Both the position numbers and the translations under genes were made by a program. The notes beneath the pieces were generated by a model. The model did no database searches and had not been told where the DNA came from. It was given only the letters and a program-made list of their open reading frames with translations. Positions 39,654 through 50,086 of a stretch of 64,000 nucleotides of DNA are shown piece after piece. Each line of letters begins with the position of its first letter. Position 1 is the stretch's first letter. This stretch comes from Methanococcoides sp. AM1. GTDB lineage: Archaea > Halobacteriota > Methanosarcinia > Methanosarcinales > Methanosarcinaceae. The DNA lies in assembly GCF_900774055.1 (NCBI RefSeq), contig NZ_CAAGSW010000002.1:372001-436000 (forward strand), written 5' to 3'.

Positions 39654-39797
39654 TCACTCAGCTACTTTCTGAGAGGAGCTTTTAAGAGCGTAGTATGCTT
39701 TGTGTTCTTCAACTGTTCTGTCGCTTAACCTGAAGCCATGCAATGCATGTGGGATAGGCGAAGCTGATACAACTCTTACTTCTATCTTATTTGCCAT
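39654..39797 (-). CDS. Conserved-looking small protein (47 aa)
   Basis: The minus-strand frame runs from ATG 39797 to TGA 39654 with AGGAG about nine bases before the ATG. The product starts MANKIEVRVVSASPIPHALH and continues GFRLSDRTVEEHKAYYALKS. A clear SD, a compact strand-helix pattern and charged, protein-like composition argue for a real gene. No family is recognised. Confidence 0.6.
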   Translation of the reverse strand: MANKIEVRVVSASPIPHALHGFRLSDRTVEEHKAYYALKSSSQKVAE

Positions 39798-40589
39798 AAG
39801 TGTTTCTCCTTTTTAATTTAAAATAAATTCTGACTCCTTTGTTTTGCCCTTTGCTCCTGTTGCAGTAGGCAAATAAACACTAATCCTCCAGTATATAAAG
39901 TTATGCGTTTTGTATATAAACAAGCCCGTTTTTTGAGTTGGATGTTGGTTTGGTTTATTAATTATTTTATAAACAAAAAAACTGGACTAAATCTTACTAA
40001 ATATAAAGATTTCTACAATTAAGAATTGATACTTATAAAGATTAGTGTTTAATAAAACGACAAGTGTAGGCTTAATTGTCTGGGATTTTTTTAATAGTTG
40101 CAAGAAATAGAGTTACATTTCTTTTTATTTTCAACAGAACACTTACTCAAAAAAAGCAATCAGGAGAACTTATATTAAAATATTATTTATTTTATCCATT
40201 AATTTTGTTAATTATAAACGATTTTAACTTTTAATTATTAATTGAGGTTAGTATAAGGGCACAAAATATCGCTATCAATAAACTTTTTTAATCTAATATG
40301 AGAATCAAAAGTTTCTATGTTTTTTCTAAAGATATCTGGTTAAACGAGTCCTCTATCAAAATCTTACTTACTTTTTCATATTTTTCGTCGAGCTTATATT
40401 ATATAATAATGTAGTCGATGCACTCCCTTTTTGAAGTAAACAAGTCGATTTGTTTTAATAAACTATCAGTTATAATTTAATACGGAAGTTGAAAACAAGG
40501 CTCGAGCGCCTTTATTGTTCTCATGCATGGACCTGCCGCATAATTCCCTGATTACTCGACAGAAATCTTCTAAAAATAGTTTTGTTGTT
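39798..40589. other. AT-rich intergenic region (792 bp)
   Basis: Apart from the leader and promoter of the 47-aa gene at its left end, I see no gene here. The DNA is very AT-rich (long T and A runs at 40080-40260), with no clear dyads or tandem repeats. The LarC gene ends at the right border. Confidence 0.5.
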
Positions 40590-41780
40590 TCAGAGGCCCT
40601 TAAATCTCTTCCACGCGGTCTCCTCTGTACGGCGCATAACTTCTTTCAAAGGCAACCCGCTAATGTCGCTTACGCGGCGGCAGTCTTCGTATTCTGCAGA
40701 AATGTGTAGGATCTCTCCGCTCCTGTCCTGTGCTATTTTCACAGCAATTTCATACTTCTGGTCTTCAATTGCTATGGTTACAATGTCCATCCTGCGGTCA
40801 GCTATGAAACGGTGTTTCGTGGGAATGACGCGTACTCCCAGAGTGCCGGTCTGGCGCATAAGTTCTCCTGCAATGCGTGCACTGTCCTCAGGTTTTGCTA
40901 TAACCTGAATAATATGTCCACTACGACCTTTCTTCATGGTAGTGGGTGTAATGGCAACATCCTTTGCTCCGACTTCCATCAGTTTGTCGAACAGGTTTCC
41001 GAGGACTTCTCCCGTCACATCGTCCACATTTGTCTCAAGCACTTCTATAGAATCACGGCTGAGTTCTCCAGTAACATCCATCAGCATTGTACGGAGGACG
41101 TTCGGCGTCTCCGTCTCAGCATCTCCTGCACCATATCCGGTCTCAAGTACCTTTCCCATAGGAAGTCTGTCCACAGGTTCTGCAAAATATGCAAGAATGG
41201 CTGCACCTGTGGGTGTAAGTAGCTCTCGCTCACCGGAGTTGTAGATGGGCAACCCGCTTCCTTTCAGTATTTCAAGAGTAGCAGGTGCAGGGACCGGGAA
41301 TGTGCCATGGGCTGCCTTTACATTTCCACCACCAACGTTTACCGGGGTGCAGAATATGTGGTCAGCTTTCATTTTATGGATGGCATAACAGGAACCGATG
41401 ACATCTGCCAGGGCATCATCCTGCCCGACTTCATGGAAGTGGAGTTCTTCAAGGGGTTTTCCATGTATCTTTGATTCGGCTTCTCCAATAAGTCTAAAAA
41501 CGCCAAGAACACTTTTCTCGACATCAGCAGGTAATGCTGCAGCTTTGATGGTATCGAGAAGTTCTGAATATCTTCTTTTGTTCTTATCATCATGTGTTTG
41601 GATATGAACGTCTGTAGCTTCAATACCACATTTATTTGCAGTTCCCACAGAAACAGTGACATCTAAAGAAGACTCAATTATGTCTCGAAGCTCGTTTCCA
41701 TCTAGACCAAGCCCTACAAGGCCTCCAAGGATCATGTCTCCGGATGCACCTGAGAATGGCTCAAAAATAAGTGATCTCAT
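40590..41780 (-). CDS. larC: LarC, nickel-insertion protein for the nickel-pincer cofactor
   Basis: ATG 41780 gives 396 aa starting MRSLIFEPFSGASGDMILGG, the LarC/DUF111 N-terminal signature. A His-rich metal-binding part (EELHFHEVGQDDALADVIGS) and VNVGGGNVKAAHGTFPVPAP follow, then LETNVDDVTGEVLG and MKKGRSGHIIQVI typical of the family. LarC puts nickel into pyridinium-3,5-bisthiocarboxylic acid mononucleotide, the cofactor of lactate racemase and other LarA-like enzymes. It starts 4 bp after larB. LarE and LarA are not in this window. Confidence 0.93.
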   Translation of the reverse strand: MRSLIFEPFSGASGDMILGGLVGLGLDGNELRDIIESSLDVTVSVGTANKCGIEATDVHIQTHDDKNKRRYSELLDTIKAAALPADVEKSVLGVFRLIGEAESKIHGKPLEELHFHEVGQDDALADVIGSCYAIHKMKADHIFCTPVNVGGGNVKAAHGTFPVPAPATLEILKGSGLPIYNSGERELLTPTGAAILAYFAEPVDRLPMGKVLETGYGAGDAETETPNVLRTMLMDVTGELSRDSIEVLETNVDDVTGEVLGNLFDKLMEVGAKDVAITPTTMKKGRSGHIIQVIAKPEDSARIAGELMRQTGTLGVRVIPTKHRFIADRRMDIVTIAIEDQKYEIAVKIAQDRSGEILHISAEYEDCRRVSDISGLPLKEVMRRTEETAWKRFKGL

Positions 41781-41784
41781 TTCA

Positions 41785-42576
41785 TCAGCAACCTTTTTTG
41801 TTATCGGGATTGCGTGCTTCAGCTGCCTTATTTGCAATTCTTGCTGCGAATGCCCCGGCAACGAATCCTGCATCAATATTGACAACTGATATTACCGAGC
41901 AGGATTGCAGCATAGATAACAATGCAGCTTCTCCTTTAGCACCGGCACCATAACCAATGGATACAGGTAATCCTATGACTGGAACATCAACAAGGCTGGA
42001 TACCACGGTTGGTAATGTACCTTCTCTTCCTGCAGCTACAACAATGGCATCTGGGTCATATTCTTCGATATCCTGCATCTTTGAGATAAGCCTGTGAAAT
42101 CCGGCGACTCCCACATCGTAAATGGACAGGGTCTTACACCCCATCTCTGAAGCTGTCATTCTTGCTTCCTCAGCGACCCTTATATCTGCAGTACCTGCTG
42201 AAATTATGACAACTCTTCCTCCTGTCTCCGGCGTAGGAGTGCCGTCGTGCACAACAGCCGTTCCTGAATGTGTGCTCCATTCGATATTGTTAGTTTGGAA
42301 TGATCTTTTTAATGAGGTGGCTTTTTCGTCGTCAAGGCGTGTAATGAGTACTCTTCCTGTGGCATTGATCTGTGCTTTTGCGATCTCGACTATATCGTCA
42401 GCTTCCTTTCCCTCGGCCAGTATGGCTTCTATTACACCCGTTCTACATTTGCGGAACGTGTCGAGTTTTGCGATATCCGATATTTGCACATAGCCCATTG
42501 ACCGTATCTGGCTTTCTGCAGCCTCAAGGTCTGTCTCGTTGTCCTTTACCTGGCGTAAGAGCTTCTTTAGATCCAT
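41785..42576 (-). CDS. larB: LarB, carboxylase/hydrolase of the nickel-pincer cofactor pathway
   Basis: I choose ATG 42576 (MDLKKLLRQVKDNETDLEAA), preceded by AAAGGTTGA. The C-terminal half is PurE-like: VVIISAGTADIRVAEEARMT, DAIVVAAGREGTLPTVVSSL, VPVIGLPVSIGYGAGAKGEA and NIDAGFVAGAFAARIANKA. LarB carboxylates nicotinic acid adenine dinucleotide as the first step to the nickel-pincer nucleotide. Coupling with larC (4-bp gap) supports the assignment. The protein keeps the SIGYG...GEAAL region expected of the active site. Confidence 0.93.
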   Translation of the reverse strand: MDLKKLLRQVKDNETDLEAAESQIRSMGYVQISDIAKLDTFRKCRTGVIEAILAEGKEADDIVEIAKAQINATGRVLITRLDDEKATSLKRSFQTNNIEWSTHSGTAVVHDGTPTPETGGRVVIISAGTADIRVAEEARMTASEMGCKTLSIYDVGVAGFHRLISKMQDIEEYDPDAIVVAAGREGTLPTVVSSLVDVPVIGLPVSIGYGAGAKGEAALLSMLQSCSVISVVNIDAGFVAGAFAARIANKAAEARNPDNKKGC

Positions 42577-42796
42577 ATTCAACCTTTCTAATAATGGATT
42601 GAACATTTAAATAGAAGTCCCTTTCAGGCAAAGAATTATAACACTAAGATACCTAGGATGTAGCCAGAAGAAAGCGAAAAGGTAATACTTTCTTATTGCA
42701 TGAAAGTGATTATCAGGTTACTGTTGTTATGCCCTCTCATCGGAGTGTTGTCAGGGCATCCAGGTGGAAATCAGGTACAAATACAGGTTTACGATA

Positions 42797-45700
42797 ATGT
42801 CCAAAAGATCAAATGATATGGCGCTTCGAAATTACAACAAGGGAATATCCCTCTTACATGATGGCCAGCAGGAGGATGCCCTTGAGTGTTTGATAAAAGC
42901 AGAAACTGATGCAAGAAATTCCGGATCTTCTGGTCTGCTCGTCAATGTACTGCAGGCTATCGGAGGTATAATGGAGTCAGATGGCAGGATTGGGAAGGCC
43001 ATTGACATGTACTCAGAAGCATCTGGTCTGCTTGAGTATATAGTAGATCACGATCCTTCATTTGTGGAGCATAAGGCACTGGCCATGAACAAGGCTGCTT
43101 CCCTTCTCACAGAGCAAGGCAATATCCTTGAAGCTATCCCTTTCTTTGAGAAAGCTGTTGCATCCTATGATAAACTACTTGCCAAAGAACCCCGGAACGA
43201 TGTTTACTGTTCAAGTGCTACCTCTTCATTGAACGATCTTGCCACAATTCTGGCAGAAGAAGGTAACGATGAAAGGGCAAAAGAATTGTTCGAAAAAGCG
43301 CTGAAGCTTTCCGGCAAGATGGTCGTACTTGATCCTTTGAACAGGGAGAACACCACAAAGGCCCTGACTATCCAGGCCAATCTGGCCAATCTTCTCTATG
43401 ATATGGGTCTTATGAAGGATGCAAGTTTGAATCTGGAACATGCATTTGAGGGGTATTCAGGAATCATGGATGAAGCTCCTTCGGATAGTATATTGCATGA
43501 GCAGTCACTGGAACTTCTTGAGAAGCTTGTTGTTGCCCTTATGGCAACTGGTGAGTATGATCCTGCAAAGGATCGCATGCATGAACTGCTGGACCTGCTC
43601 TCGAAAGCTACAACTAATGATGCTGATTTTTCCGGAAAGGTCTCTGATGTTTTCATGAGGGTGGCAAAGCTTGCATCTGCACGTGCAGATGAAGATATGC
43701 TCGATGACACACGTTCTATTTATGAAACTTCCATTAGTGTTATACTGAATTTATTGGAGGAAGAACCCGAAAACAGTGCTTATCTGGAAATATTCAGCAA
43801 TATATTACTTGAAATGGAAAAACTGCTGGTACTGGATTCTCCTGATACTGAGAAAGAGGCGGATTATGATGTCCTTATCTCAATGTATGAGAAGCTCTCT
43901 CTGATGGATTCTGAGAACCTTTCACATCGCACAAAGATCGCAACACTTTATGATGAGAAGGGCAGTTTCCTTATGAATGCAGGCATGATGGAGAAGGCCA
44001 TTGACATGTATTCTGAATCCTCTGAAATGATCGGGGATATGCCAGATACTGATACTTCCTTTGGGGAGGACAAGGCACTTGCCATGAGCAAGATCGCTTC
44101 CCTTCTCGCAGATAAGGGTAATACCCTTGAAGCTATTTCTTTCTTTGAGAAAGCTGTTGCTTCCTACGATAAACTCTTTGCCGAAGAACCCGGGAATGCT
44201 GCTTACTGTTCAAGTGCTGCATCTGCACTGAACGATCTTGCCATAATTCTGGCAGGCGAAGGTAACAATGAAAAGGCAAAAGAAATGTTCGGGAAAGCTC
44301 TGGAGCTTTCCGAAAAGATGGTTGTGCTTGATCCCTCGAATAAGGATCACAGTACAAGTGCCCTGACGATCCGTGCAAATCTGGCCAATCTGCTCTATGA
44401 GATGGGGCTTATGCAGGATGCAAGTTTGAATCTGGAACGTGCCCTTGAAGGGTATTCAGTTGCCATGAAGGATGATCCTTCAAACAGCATCTTACATGAA
44501 CAGTCACTGGAACTTCTTGAGAAGCTTGTTGATGCCCTTATAGATACTGGTGAATTTGACTCCGCAAAAGAACGCATTTATGAGCTGGTGGAGTTGCTCC
44601 CAAGAGGTACAACTAACGATTCTGACTTTTCTGTAAAGGTCTACGATATCTTCATAAAACTGACAACTCTTGCATCCAGTCGTGCAGATGAAAAAATGCT
44701 CGATGACACACGTTCCATTTATGCAACTTCCATTAGTGTTATACTGAAGCTATTGGAGGATGAACCTGAAAACATTGTTTATCTGGAAATCTTCAGGAAC
44801 ATATTACTTGAAATGGAACAACTGCTGATGCTGGATTCTGCTAATGCTGAGAAGGAGGCAGATTATGATGCCCTTATCTCAATGTATGAGAAACTCTGCC
44901 GGATGGATCCTGCGGACCTTTCATATCGCACAAAGATCGCAACACTTTATGATGGGATGGGCAGTTTCCTTATGAATGCAGGTATGGTGGAGAAAGCCAT
45001 TGACATGTATTCAGAAGCATCTGAAATGGTTGAGGCTATACCAGATTCCGATCCTTCATTTGAAGAGCATAAGGCAATGGCCTTGATCAAGACCGCTTCC
45101 CTTCTCACAGAGCAGGGCAATACCCTTGAGGCGATCCCTTTCTTTGAAAAAGCTGTTGCATCCTATGATAAACTCCTTGCCAGAGAACCCGGGAACGATG
45201 CTTACCGTTCCGGTGCTGTCTATGCGCTGAACGATCTTGCCACCATTCTGGCAGGCGAAGGTAACAATGAAAAGGCAAAAGAGATGTTCGAGAAAGCTCT
45301 GGAGCTTTCCGGCAAGATGGTCGTGCTTGACCCGTTGAACAGGGATCGCAGTCCAAAGGCCCTGACAGTCCTGACGATCCGGACCAATCTGGCCAATCTT
45401 CTCTATGGGATGGGGCTTATGCAGGATGCATATCCTTATCTGGAATTCGCATTCGATGGTTATTCAGTGCTTAAGAAGGATGATCCTTCGAACAGTATGT
45501 TATATGGCCAGTCACTGGAACTTCTTGAGAAGCTTGTTGATGCCCTCATGACCACTGGTGAATATGACTCTGCAAAAGAACGCATCTATGAGTTGGTGGA
45601 GTTACTCCCAAGAGATACAATTGATGATCCTTCCTTTTCCAGTAAGGTCTCTGATCTTTTCATGGGTCTGGCAGGACTCGCATGCAGGCGTGCAGACGAA

Positions 45701-46483
45701 AATATGCTCGATGACACACGTTCCATTTATGAAACGTCCATTATTGTTATCCTGAAGCTGTCGGGTGAAGAACCAGATAACAGAACTTACCTGGAAATAT
45801 TCAGGAATATCTTACTTGAAATGGAAGGTTTGTTGCTTCTGGATTCTCCCGAATTGGACAAGGAAGCGGACCACAACGTCCTTATTTCAATGTATGAGAA
45901 GCTCTCCCTGATGGATTCTGAGGACCTTTCATATCGCACAAAGGTTGCAACACTTTATGATGATAAAGGCAGGTTCCTTATGAAAGCAGGCAGGACTGAT
46001 GATGCACGCCAGAGCTACAATATGTCACTGTCCATGAGGGACGAGCTGATAAAAGCGGGTGAAGCTCCTCTCTTGCACGAGTTTGGAATTGCTTCCATTA
46101 AGAACAATCTTGGTACCTTGTTAGCCCAGGAAGGGCATTTTGGAGATGCAAAGACCATGTTCGAGGAATCCCTTGGAGGCTATATGGGTCTGTTCGACCG
46201 TATTCCTGATGATCCTGCATATGAGTATGGTGCTGCACTTACATTGAACAACCTTGCAAAGCTGCTTGCTGACATGGGCCGCTACGAGGATGCAAAAAGT
46301 ATCTATGAATCCGCTCTGGAGATATATGCAGGGCTGCTCAAGTCCGAACCTGAAAAGGTCAGTTACAAGAAGCATGCATCCCGAACCCTTGACAATCTGG
46401 CTTCCCTGCTTGGAAAGATGGGTCGCGAAGAAGATTCCCTGAGTATGCATGAGAGTGCCAGGGAATTGTTAGAAGACATCTGA
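42797..46483 (+). CDS. Giant TPR-repeat protein (1228 aa) with three exact 333-residue super-repeats
   Basis: I take ATG 42797 (MSKRSNDMALRNYNKG), with AGGT nine bases upstream; a GTG at 42764 is possible. The whole protein is made of TPR helices, for example AIPFFEKAVASYDKLLAKEP and LNDLATILAEEGNDERAKEL. A block starting AIDMYSE recurs at bases 42998, 43997 and 44996, exactly 999 bp apart, so three super-repeats of 333 residues follow each other, then a shorter last part. No enzymatic domain, signal peptide or membrane segment is seen. Such proteins are scaffolds for protein complexes; the partner is unknown. The gene stands alone, divergent from larB. Confidence 0.9.
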   Translation: MSKRSNDMALRNYNKGISLLHDGQQEDALECLIKAETDARNSGSSGLLVNVLQAIGGIMESDGRIGKAIDMYSEASGLLEYIVDHDPSFVEHKALAMNKAASLLTEQGNILEAIPFFEKAVASYDKLLAKEPRNDVYCSSATSSLNDLATILAEEGNDERAKELFEKALKLSGKMVVLDPLNRENTTKALTIQANLANLLYDMGLMKDASLNLEHAFEGYSGIMDEAPSDSILHEQSLELLEKLVVALMATGEYDPAKDRMHELLDLLSKATTNDADFSGKVSDVFMRVAKLASARADEDMLDDTRSIYETSISVILNLLEEEPENSAYLEIFSNILLEMEKLLVLDSPDTEKEADYDVLISMYEKLSLMDSENLSHRTKIATLYDEKGSFLMNAGMMEKAIDMYSESSEMIGDMPDTDTSFGEDKALAMSKIASLLADKGNTLEAISFFEKAVASYDKLFAEEPGNAAYCSSAASALNDLAIILAGEGNNEKAKEMFGKALELSEKMVVLDPSNKDHSTSALTIRANLANLLYEMGLMQDASLNLERALEGYSVAMKDDPSNSILHEQSLELLEKLVDALIDTGEFDSAKERIYELVELLPRGTTNDSDFSVKVYDIFIKLTTLASSRADEKMLDDTRSIYATSISVILKLLEDEPENIVYLEIFRNILLEMEQLLMLDSANAEKEADYDALISMYEKLCRMDPADLSYRTKIATLYDGMGSFLMNAGMVEKAIDMYSEASEMVEAIPDSDPSFEEHKAMALIKTASLLTEQGNTLEAIPFFEKAVASYDKLLAREPGNDAYRSGAVYALNDLATILAGEGNNEKAKEMFEKALELSGKMVVLDPLNRDRSPKALTVLTIRTNLANLLYGMGLMQDAYPYLEFAFDGYSVLKKDDPSNSMLYGQSLELLEKLVDALMTTGEYDSAKERIYELVELLPRDTIDDPSFSSKVSDLFMGLAGLACRRADENMLDDTRSIYETSIIVILKLSGEEPDNRTYLEIFRNILLEMEGLLLLDSPELDKEADHNVLISMYEKLSLMDSEDLSYRTKVATLYDDKGRFLMKAGRTDDARQSYNMSLSMRDELIKAGEAPLLHEFGIASIKNNLGTLLAQEGHFGDAKTMFEESLGGYMGLFDRIPDDPAYEYGAALTLNNLAKLLADMGRYEDAKSIYESALEIYAGLLKSEPEKVSYKKHASRTLDNLASLLGKMGREEDSLSMHESARELLEDI

Positions 46484-46524
46484 TAAGAGGGGTGTCTTAA
46501 TTAGATGAAAGGTCCATTCGATAT

Positions 46525-49056
46525 ATGGATGGATCCCTTCCACAAGAATGTGATCTGATGATATTAAAAAATGATAAAAAGGTATGTGATGTTCCTCCTG
46601 AGGTTCTCGCTCCGGCAGGAGATGTCGACGCGTTAATGGGTGCCATTAAAGGTGGTGCGGATGCGGTATATTTTGGTGTGACCGACCTTAATGCAAGAAA
46701 AGGTGCTAAGAACTTCTCCATGGAAGACCTTGAAGATACTATTGATATGCTGCATTCGCATGGTGTAAAAGCATTTCTGGCATTGAACATACCTATCAAG
46801 CAGAAGGAGCTTCAGCATGCTCTGGATGTCGTGGACAAAGCCTATTCTTTTGGTATTGATGCTATTATTCTGCAGGACCTCGGTCTTCTTCGGATCCTTC
46901 ATGTGACCTATCCTGATCTGGCACTTCATGCAAGTACGCAAATGACAGTCCACAGCATGAAAGGTGTAGACTTTGTTGCACACGAAGGTGCTGTTCGTGT
47001 CATCGTTTCACGTGAACTAACAGTGAAAGAGATCACTGATATTGTGGATCATTCTGATACCGAGATAGAGATATTCGTGCATGGTGCACTTTGCTATTCC
47101 TATTCCGGGAAATGCCTTTTCAGCAGTTTTATGAGCGACAGGAGTGCTAACCGCGGAGCCTGTGCACAGCCCTGCAGAAGGCCATACAATTTCGTTGTGA
47201 ACGGTCGTAATGTTAATGTTAAAGGTGTGGGCAGGTTCCCTATAAGTTGTGCTGAACTGTGCACACTTTCAGAACTTGATGAGATTGTTGGAACCGGTCT
47301 TCGAAGTCTTAAGATCGAAGGAAGGATGAAGAAACCGGAATATGTGACCGAAAGTTCAAGTGTGTACAAACGGGTAGTAGAAGCGATCTGTAATGACGAA
47401 AATCTTGAAGAGGCCGAGATCGAGTCTCTCGAAAAGGATCTTGCGCAGTTGTTCTACCGTGGATTCACAAAGGGCTTCGTTCTTGGCGAGAGGGATGTTG
47501 TCCACTCCAAATACAGTTCAAGTTATGGTGTTTACCTCGGGAAGATCAAGGATATTTCGACTTACAAGTATACCACCAGTTTAACCCTGACCCTGAAGGA
47601 AGATGTCCAGGTAAAGGATGGTGTAGGGATACACACAAAGGCAGGTGTGCTGGGTTCTGCTATCAACAAGCTTCTGGATGTAAACGAGAATGAGATCAAT
47701 ACCGCGAAAAAAGGTGAAAAGGTCATCATTGAGATCAGTTCAAAGACCGGCAAAGCAGTTGCCAGGGGCAATGAGGTCTATCTTACAACCGATCAGATGC
47801 TTCTGGAAACCCTTCGGCGGACAAATGCAAAGGGACTTCCTGTAAGCCTCGAAGTGACTGCTGAGGTTGGGGAAAGGTTAAAGGTCAGGATGACCTCGGG
47901 CGAAATGAGCGTTGAGGTTATTGATGATTTTGAAGTTCAGGAGGCACAAAAAGCCCCGACTTCCAAAGAGCAGATCGTTTCAGCAATGGAGAAATTAGGG
48001 GATACTTCATTTTCGGCATCTTCAGTGGATATGAAGATCAACGGGAATATTTTCATTCCGATTGGAGTGCTCTCCGGGGCAAGGCGGGTTGCTGCGGAAA
48101 AGTTGCTTGAAAAGATCCTTGCACAATACAGGAAGGGAGAAAAACATCCGCATTTATCAGAAATATCACACTTCTGCACAGAAGGTCGATGTGAGGATGC
48201 TGTTTCCAGGGTTAAAAAGCAAACTCCGCTTCTGAGCGTGGAAGTGAAGAATGCAGGCACTCTTTTTGAGGCTGTGGATATGGGTGCGGACGTAGTCTAC
48301 CTGCCTATCAGGAAGTTCCACGAGCTGGTGTCGGAAGAGTATACCGGGAAACTGGGTGATGCCAGGAAAAGTTCTGAGATCGTTCTCATGGCACCACGCA
48401 TAAGCCACGAAGCTGAGCTCATGGAGCTATTGCCGCTAATGGAAAAAGCAAAAGATAATGGTTTCCTCATTGCCTGCTACACTCTGGGGCAGGTTGAATT
48501 TGCAAAAGAGCTTGGAGTGCCGTTCGTGGTGCAAAAGGAGTTCAATACTTTCAATTCTCACACAGCAGATGAGTTCTACAGGGCCGGTGCATATCGTGTC
48601 ACATTATCTACCGAGTTGAACCTTGATGAGATCAGTGATGCTTGTGATGACATTTCCTGTCGTGGTAAGGAACATCAACTGGAAATAGTTGTGCATGGAA
48701 GGGAACTGATGCTTATCACAGAACATGACCTCTTGAAGCCTTTGCTTGACCAAGGAAGTGCTACGGACAGCAGTGAAGTGCTTATGGTTGATTCAAAGAG
48801 TGTGGAATATCCGGTAAAGCGTGTGAATGAAAGGACGCTGATCTATGATTCCAAGGTGCTTGACATGCTCGATAAAATTGATGAACTGAAGAAATGTGGT
48901 GCAAATGTTATGCGTCTGGATTTGTCCCTGTATGGCAAGAGGGATGTAAAAGAGATCACTTTGGCATATCGAAGAGTGCTTGACGGTAAGCCTGCAGAAC
49001 TTCGACCCCGGAGGGGGGTGGAGTTTTCCAGAGGTCACTATTTCAAGGGTATCTAA
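46525..49056 (+). CDS. Peptidase U32 family protein with DUF3656 region (843 aa)
   Basis: ATG 46525 or ATG 46558 may be the start; neither has a strong SD. The U32 N-terminal pattern is clear: [40 protein letters not shown], and the signature [20 protein letters not shown] followed by [12 protein letters not shown]. The length and second half match U32 proteins that add DUF3656 and a second U32-like region (near [14 protein letters not shown]). Despite the name, related proteins (RlhA, TrhP) hydroxylate rRNA or tRNA in bacteria, so an RNA-modifying role is plausible. The gene ends 4 bp before maf. Confidence 0.9.
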   Translation: MDGSLPQECDLMILKNDKKVCDVPPEVLAPAGDVDALMGAIKGGADAVYFGVTDLNARKGAKNFSMEDLEDTIDMLHSHGVKAFLALNIPIKQKELQHALDVVDKAYSFGIDAIILQDLGLLRILHVTYPDLALHASTQMTVHSMKGVDFVAHEGAVRVIVSRELTVKEITDIVDHSDTEIEIFVHGALCYSYSGKCLFSSFMSDRSANRGACAQPCRRPYNFVVNGRNVNVKGVGRFPISCAELCTLSELDEIVGTGLRSLKIEGRMKKPEYVTESSSVYKRVVEAICNDENLEEAEIESLEKDLAQLFYRGFTKGFVLGERDVVHSKYSSSYGVYLGKIKDISTYKYTTSLTLTLKEDVQVKDGVGIHTKAGVLGSAINKLLDVNENEINTAKKGEKVIIEISSKTGKAVARGNEVYLTTDQMLLETLRRTNAKGLPVSLEVTAEVGERLKVRMTSGEMSVEVIDDFEVQEAQKAPTSKEQIVSAMEKLGDTSFSASSVDMKINGNIFIPIGVLSGARRVAAEKLLEKILAQYRKGEKHPHLSEISHFCTEGRCEDAVSRVKKQTPLLSVEVKNAGTLFEAVDMGADVVYLPIRKFHELVSEEYTGKLGDARKSSEIVLMAPRISHEAELMELLPLMEKAKDNGFLIACYTLGQVEFAKELGVPFVVQKEFNTFNSHTADEFYRAGAYRVTLSTELNLDEISDACDDISCRGKEHQLEIVVHGRELMLITEHDLLKPLLDQGSATDSSEVLMVDSKSVEYPVKRVNERTLIYDSKVLDMLDKIDELKKCGANVMRLDLSLYGKRDVKEITLAYRRVLDGKPAELRPRRGVEFSRGHYFKGI

Positions 49057-49060
49057 TATC

Positions 49061-49648
49061 ATGCGGAGGATAGTTCTTGCATCAGCTTCTCCCCGAAGGA
49101 AAGAATTGTTAAAGCAGATAATCGGGGACAACTTCGAGGTCTATGTGAGTTCCTACGATGAGGCTCCACAAGTTGGGATGGATGCAACCGAGCTGGTTGT
49201 CCATCATTCTCTTTCCAAGGCAAGGGACGTTGCCGGGCAGTTTGGTTCAGGTATCATTATCTCTGCTGATACTGTGGTACTTTGTGAAGGGGAAGTTCTT
49301 GGGAAACCGCATTCTTCCGAGATAGCAAAGGAGATGCTTTCTGCTATCAGTGGGAAGGTTGTGCAGGCTATCACAGGTGTGACAGTTCTGGATATTGATT
49401 CCGGGAAAAAGGTCAGTATTTCTGAGATCACTGATGTGAAAATGAAAAAGATGTATCCGGATGAGATTGAATCCTATGTAAGTTCAGGAGAACCTCTGGA
49501 TAAGGCCGGAGCTTTTGCGATACAGGGTAAAGGTGCGATACTTGTGGAATGTATCAGGGGCGATTTCTTTAACGTTGTAGGTCTCCCGCTTTTCAAATTG
49601 GGATTGGTACTTGAGAGTATGGGTATTCATATTTTTGCTATTGAATGA
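49061..49648 (+). CDS. maf: Maf-like nucleotide pyrophosphatase
   Basis: ATG 49061 opens [20 protein letters not shown], the S-x-S-P-R-R-x-x-L-L Maf signature. Further motifs are [17 protein letters not shown] (base-specific and catalytic Asp) and [34 protein letters not shown] completes the active site. The 195-aa length is typical. Maf proteins hydrolyse modified or canonical (d)NTPs such as dTTP/UTP, for house-cleaning. The frame begins inside a longer upstream frame that only shadows the U32 gene. Confidence 0.95.
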   Translation: MRRIVLASASPRRKELLKQIIGDNFEVYVSSYDEAPQVGMDATELVVHHSLSKARDVAGQFGSGIIISADTVVLCEGEVLGKPHSSEIAKEMLSAISGKVVQAITGVTVLDIDSGKKVSISEITDVKMKKMYPDEIESYVSSGEPLDKAGAFAIQGKGAILVECIRGDFFNVVGLPLFKLGLVLESMGIHIFAIE

Positions 49649-49668
49649 TCTTTTTTCTCATTCAACAG
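49641..49668 (+). terminator. Hairpin at the end of maf
   Basis: TTGAATGA (49641-49648, containing the stop) pairs with TCATTCAA (49658-49665); the loop holds a T6 run. Confidence 0.5.
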
Positions 49669-49801
49669 GCTTGATCTTTTAGCAATTTTCATATACTGGA
49701 TGTAAGGCTACAGACAAAAGCTGATACTTCCAGCTGACCAAAATCCACATAAACGATGCTTTCTAATTTATTTTAACCAGTTTTCTAGGAGTGGATATAT
49801 T

Positions 49802-50086
49802 ATGGCAGTAGCAAAATGGAATGGGGTCATACTTGCAGAAAGTGATGCAGTAAAAATGGTCGAAGGAAACCTATACTTCCCGCCGGATTCAGTGAATCGG
49901 GAATACCTGCATGAATCAGATACTCGCTCGACCTGTCCCTGGAAGGGTCTGGCATATTACTATGACATCGTTGTAGGTGGTGAAGTAAATAAAGATGCAG
50001 CCTGGCATTATCCTGATCCAAAACAGGCTGCAGAAGAGATTGCAAAGCATGTTGCATTCTGGAAGGGTGTGGAAGTAACCCCTTAA
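49802..50086 (+). CDS. DUF427 protein
   Basis: The 94-aa protein starts MAVAKWNGVILAESDAVKMV and contains the DUF427 marks NLYFPPDSVNREYL, STCPWKGLAYYYDIVVGGEV and the ending AWHYPDPKQAAEEIAKHVAF. It is a small single-domain family of unknown biochemical function, widespread in bacteria and some archaea, with a conserved Cys-Pro-Trp-Lys-Gly core. GGAGTGGA precedes the ATG. It converges with the rubredoxin-TPP enzyme gene, the stop codons overlapping by 4 bp, so there is no room for a terminator between them. Confidence 0.9.
   Translation: MAVAKWNGVILAESDAVKMVEGNLYFPPDSVNREYLHESDTRSTCPWKGLAYYYDIVVGGEVNKDAAWHYPDPKQAAEEIAKHVAFWKGVEVTP

Noticed and set aside
46505-46524. Start of the U32 gene at ATG 46505
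   Set aside because: It is in another frame and closes at once with TGA.
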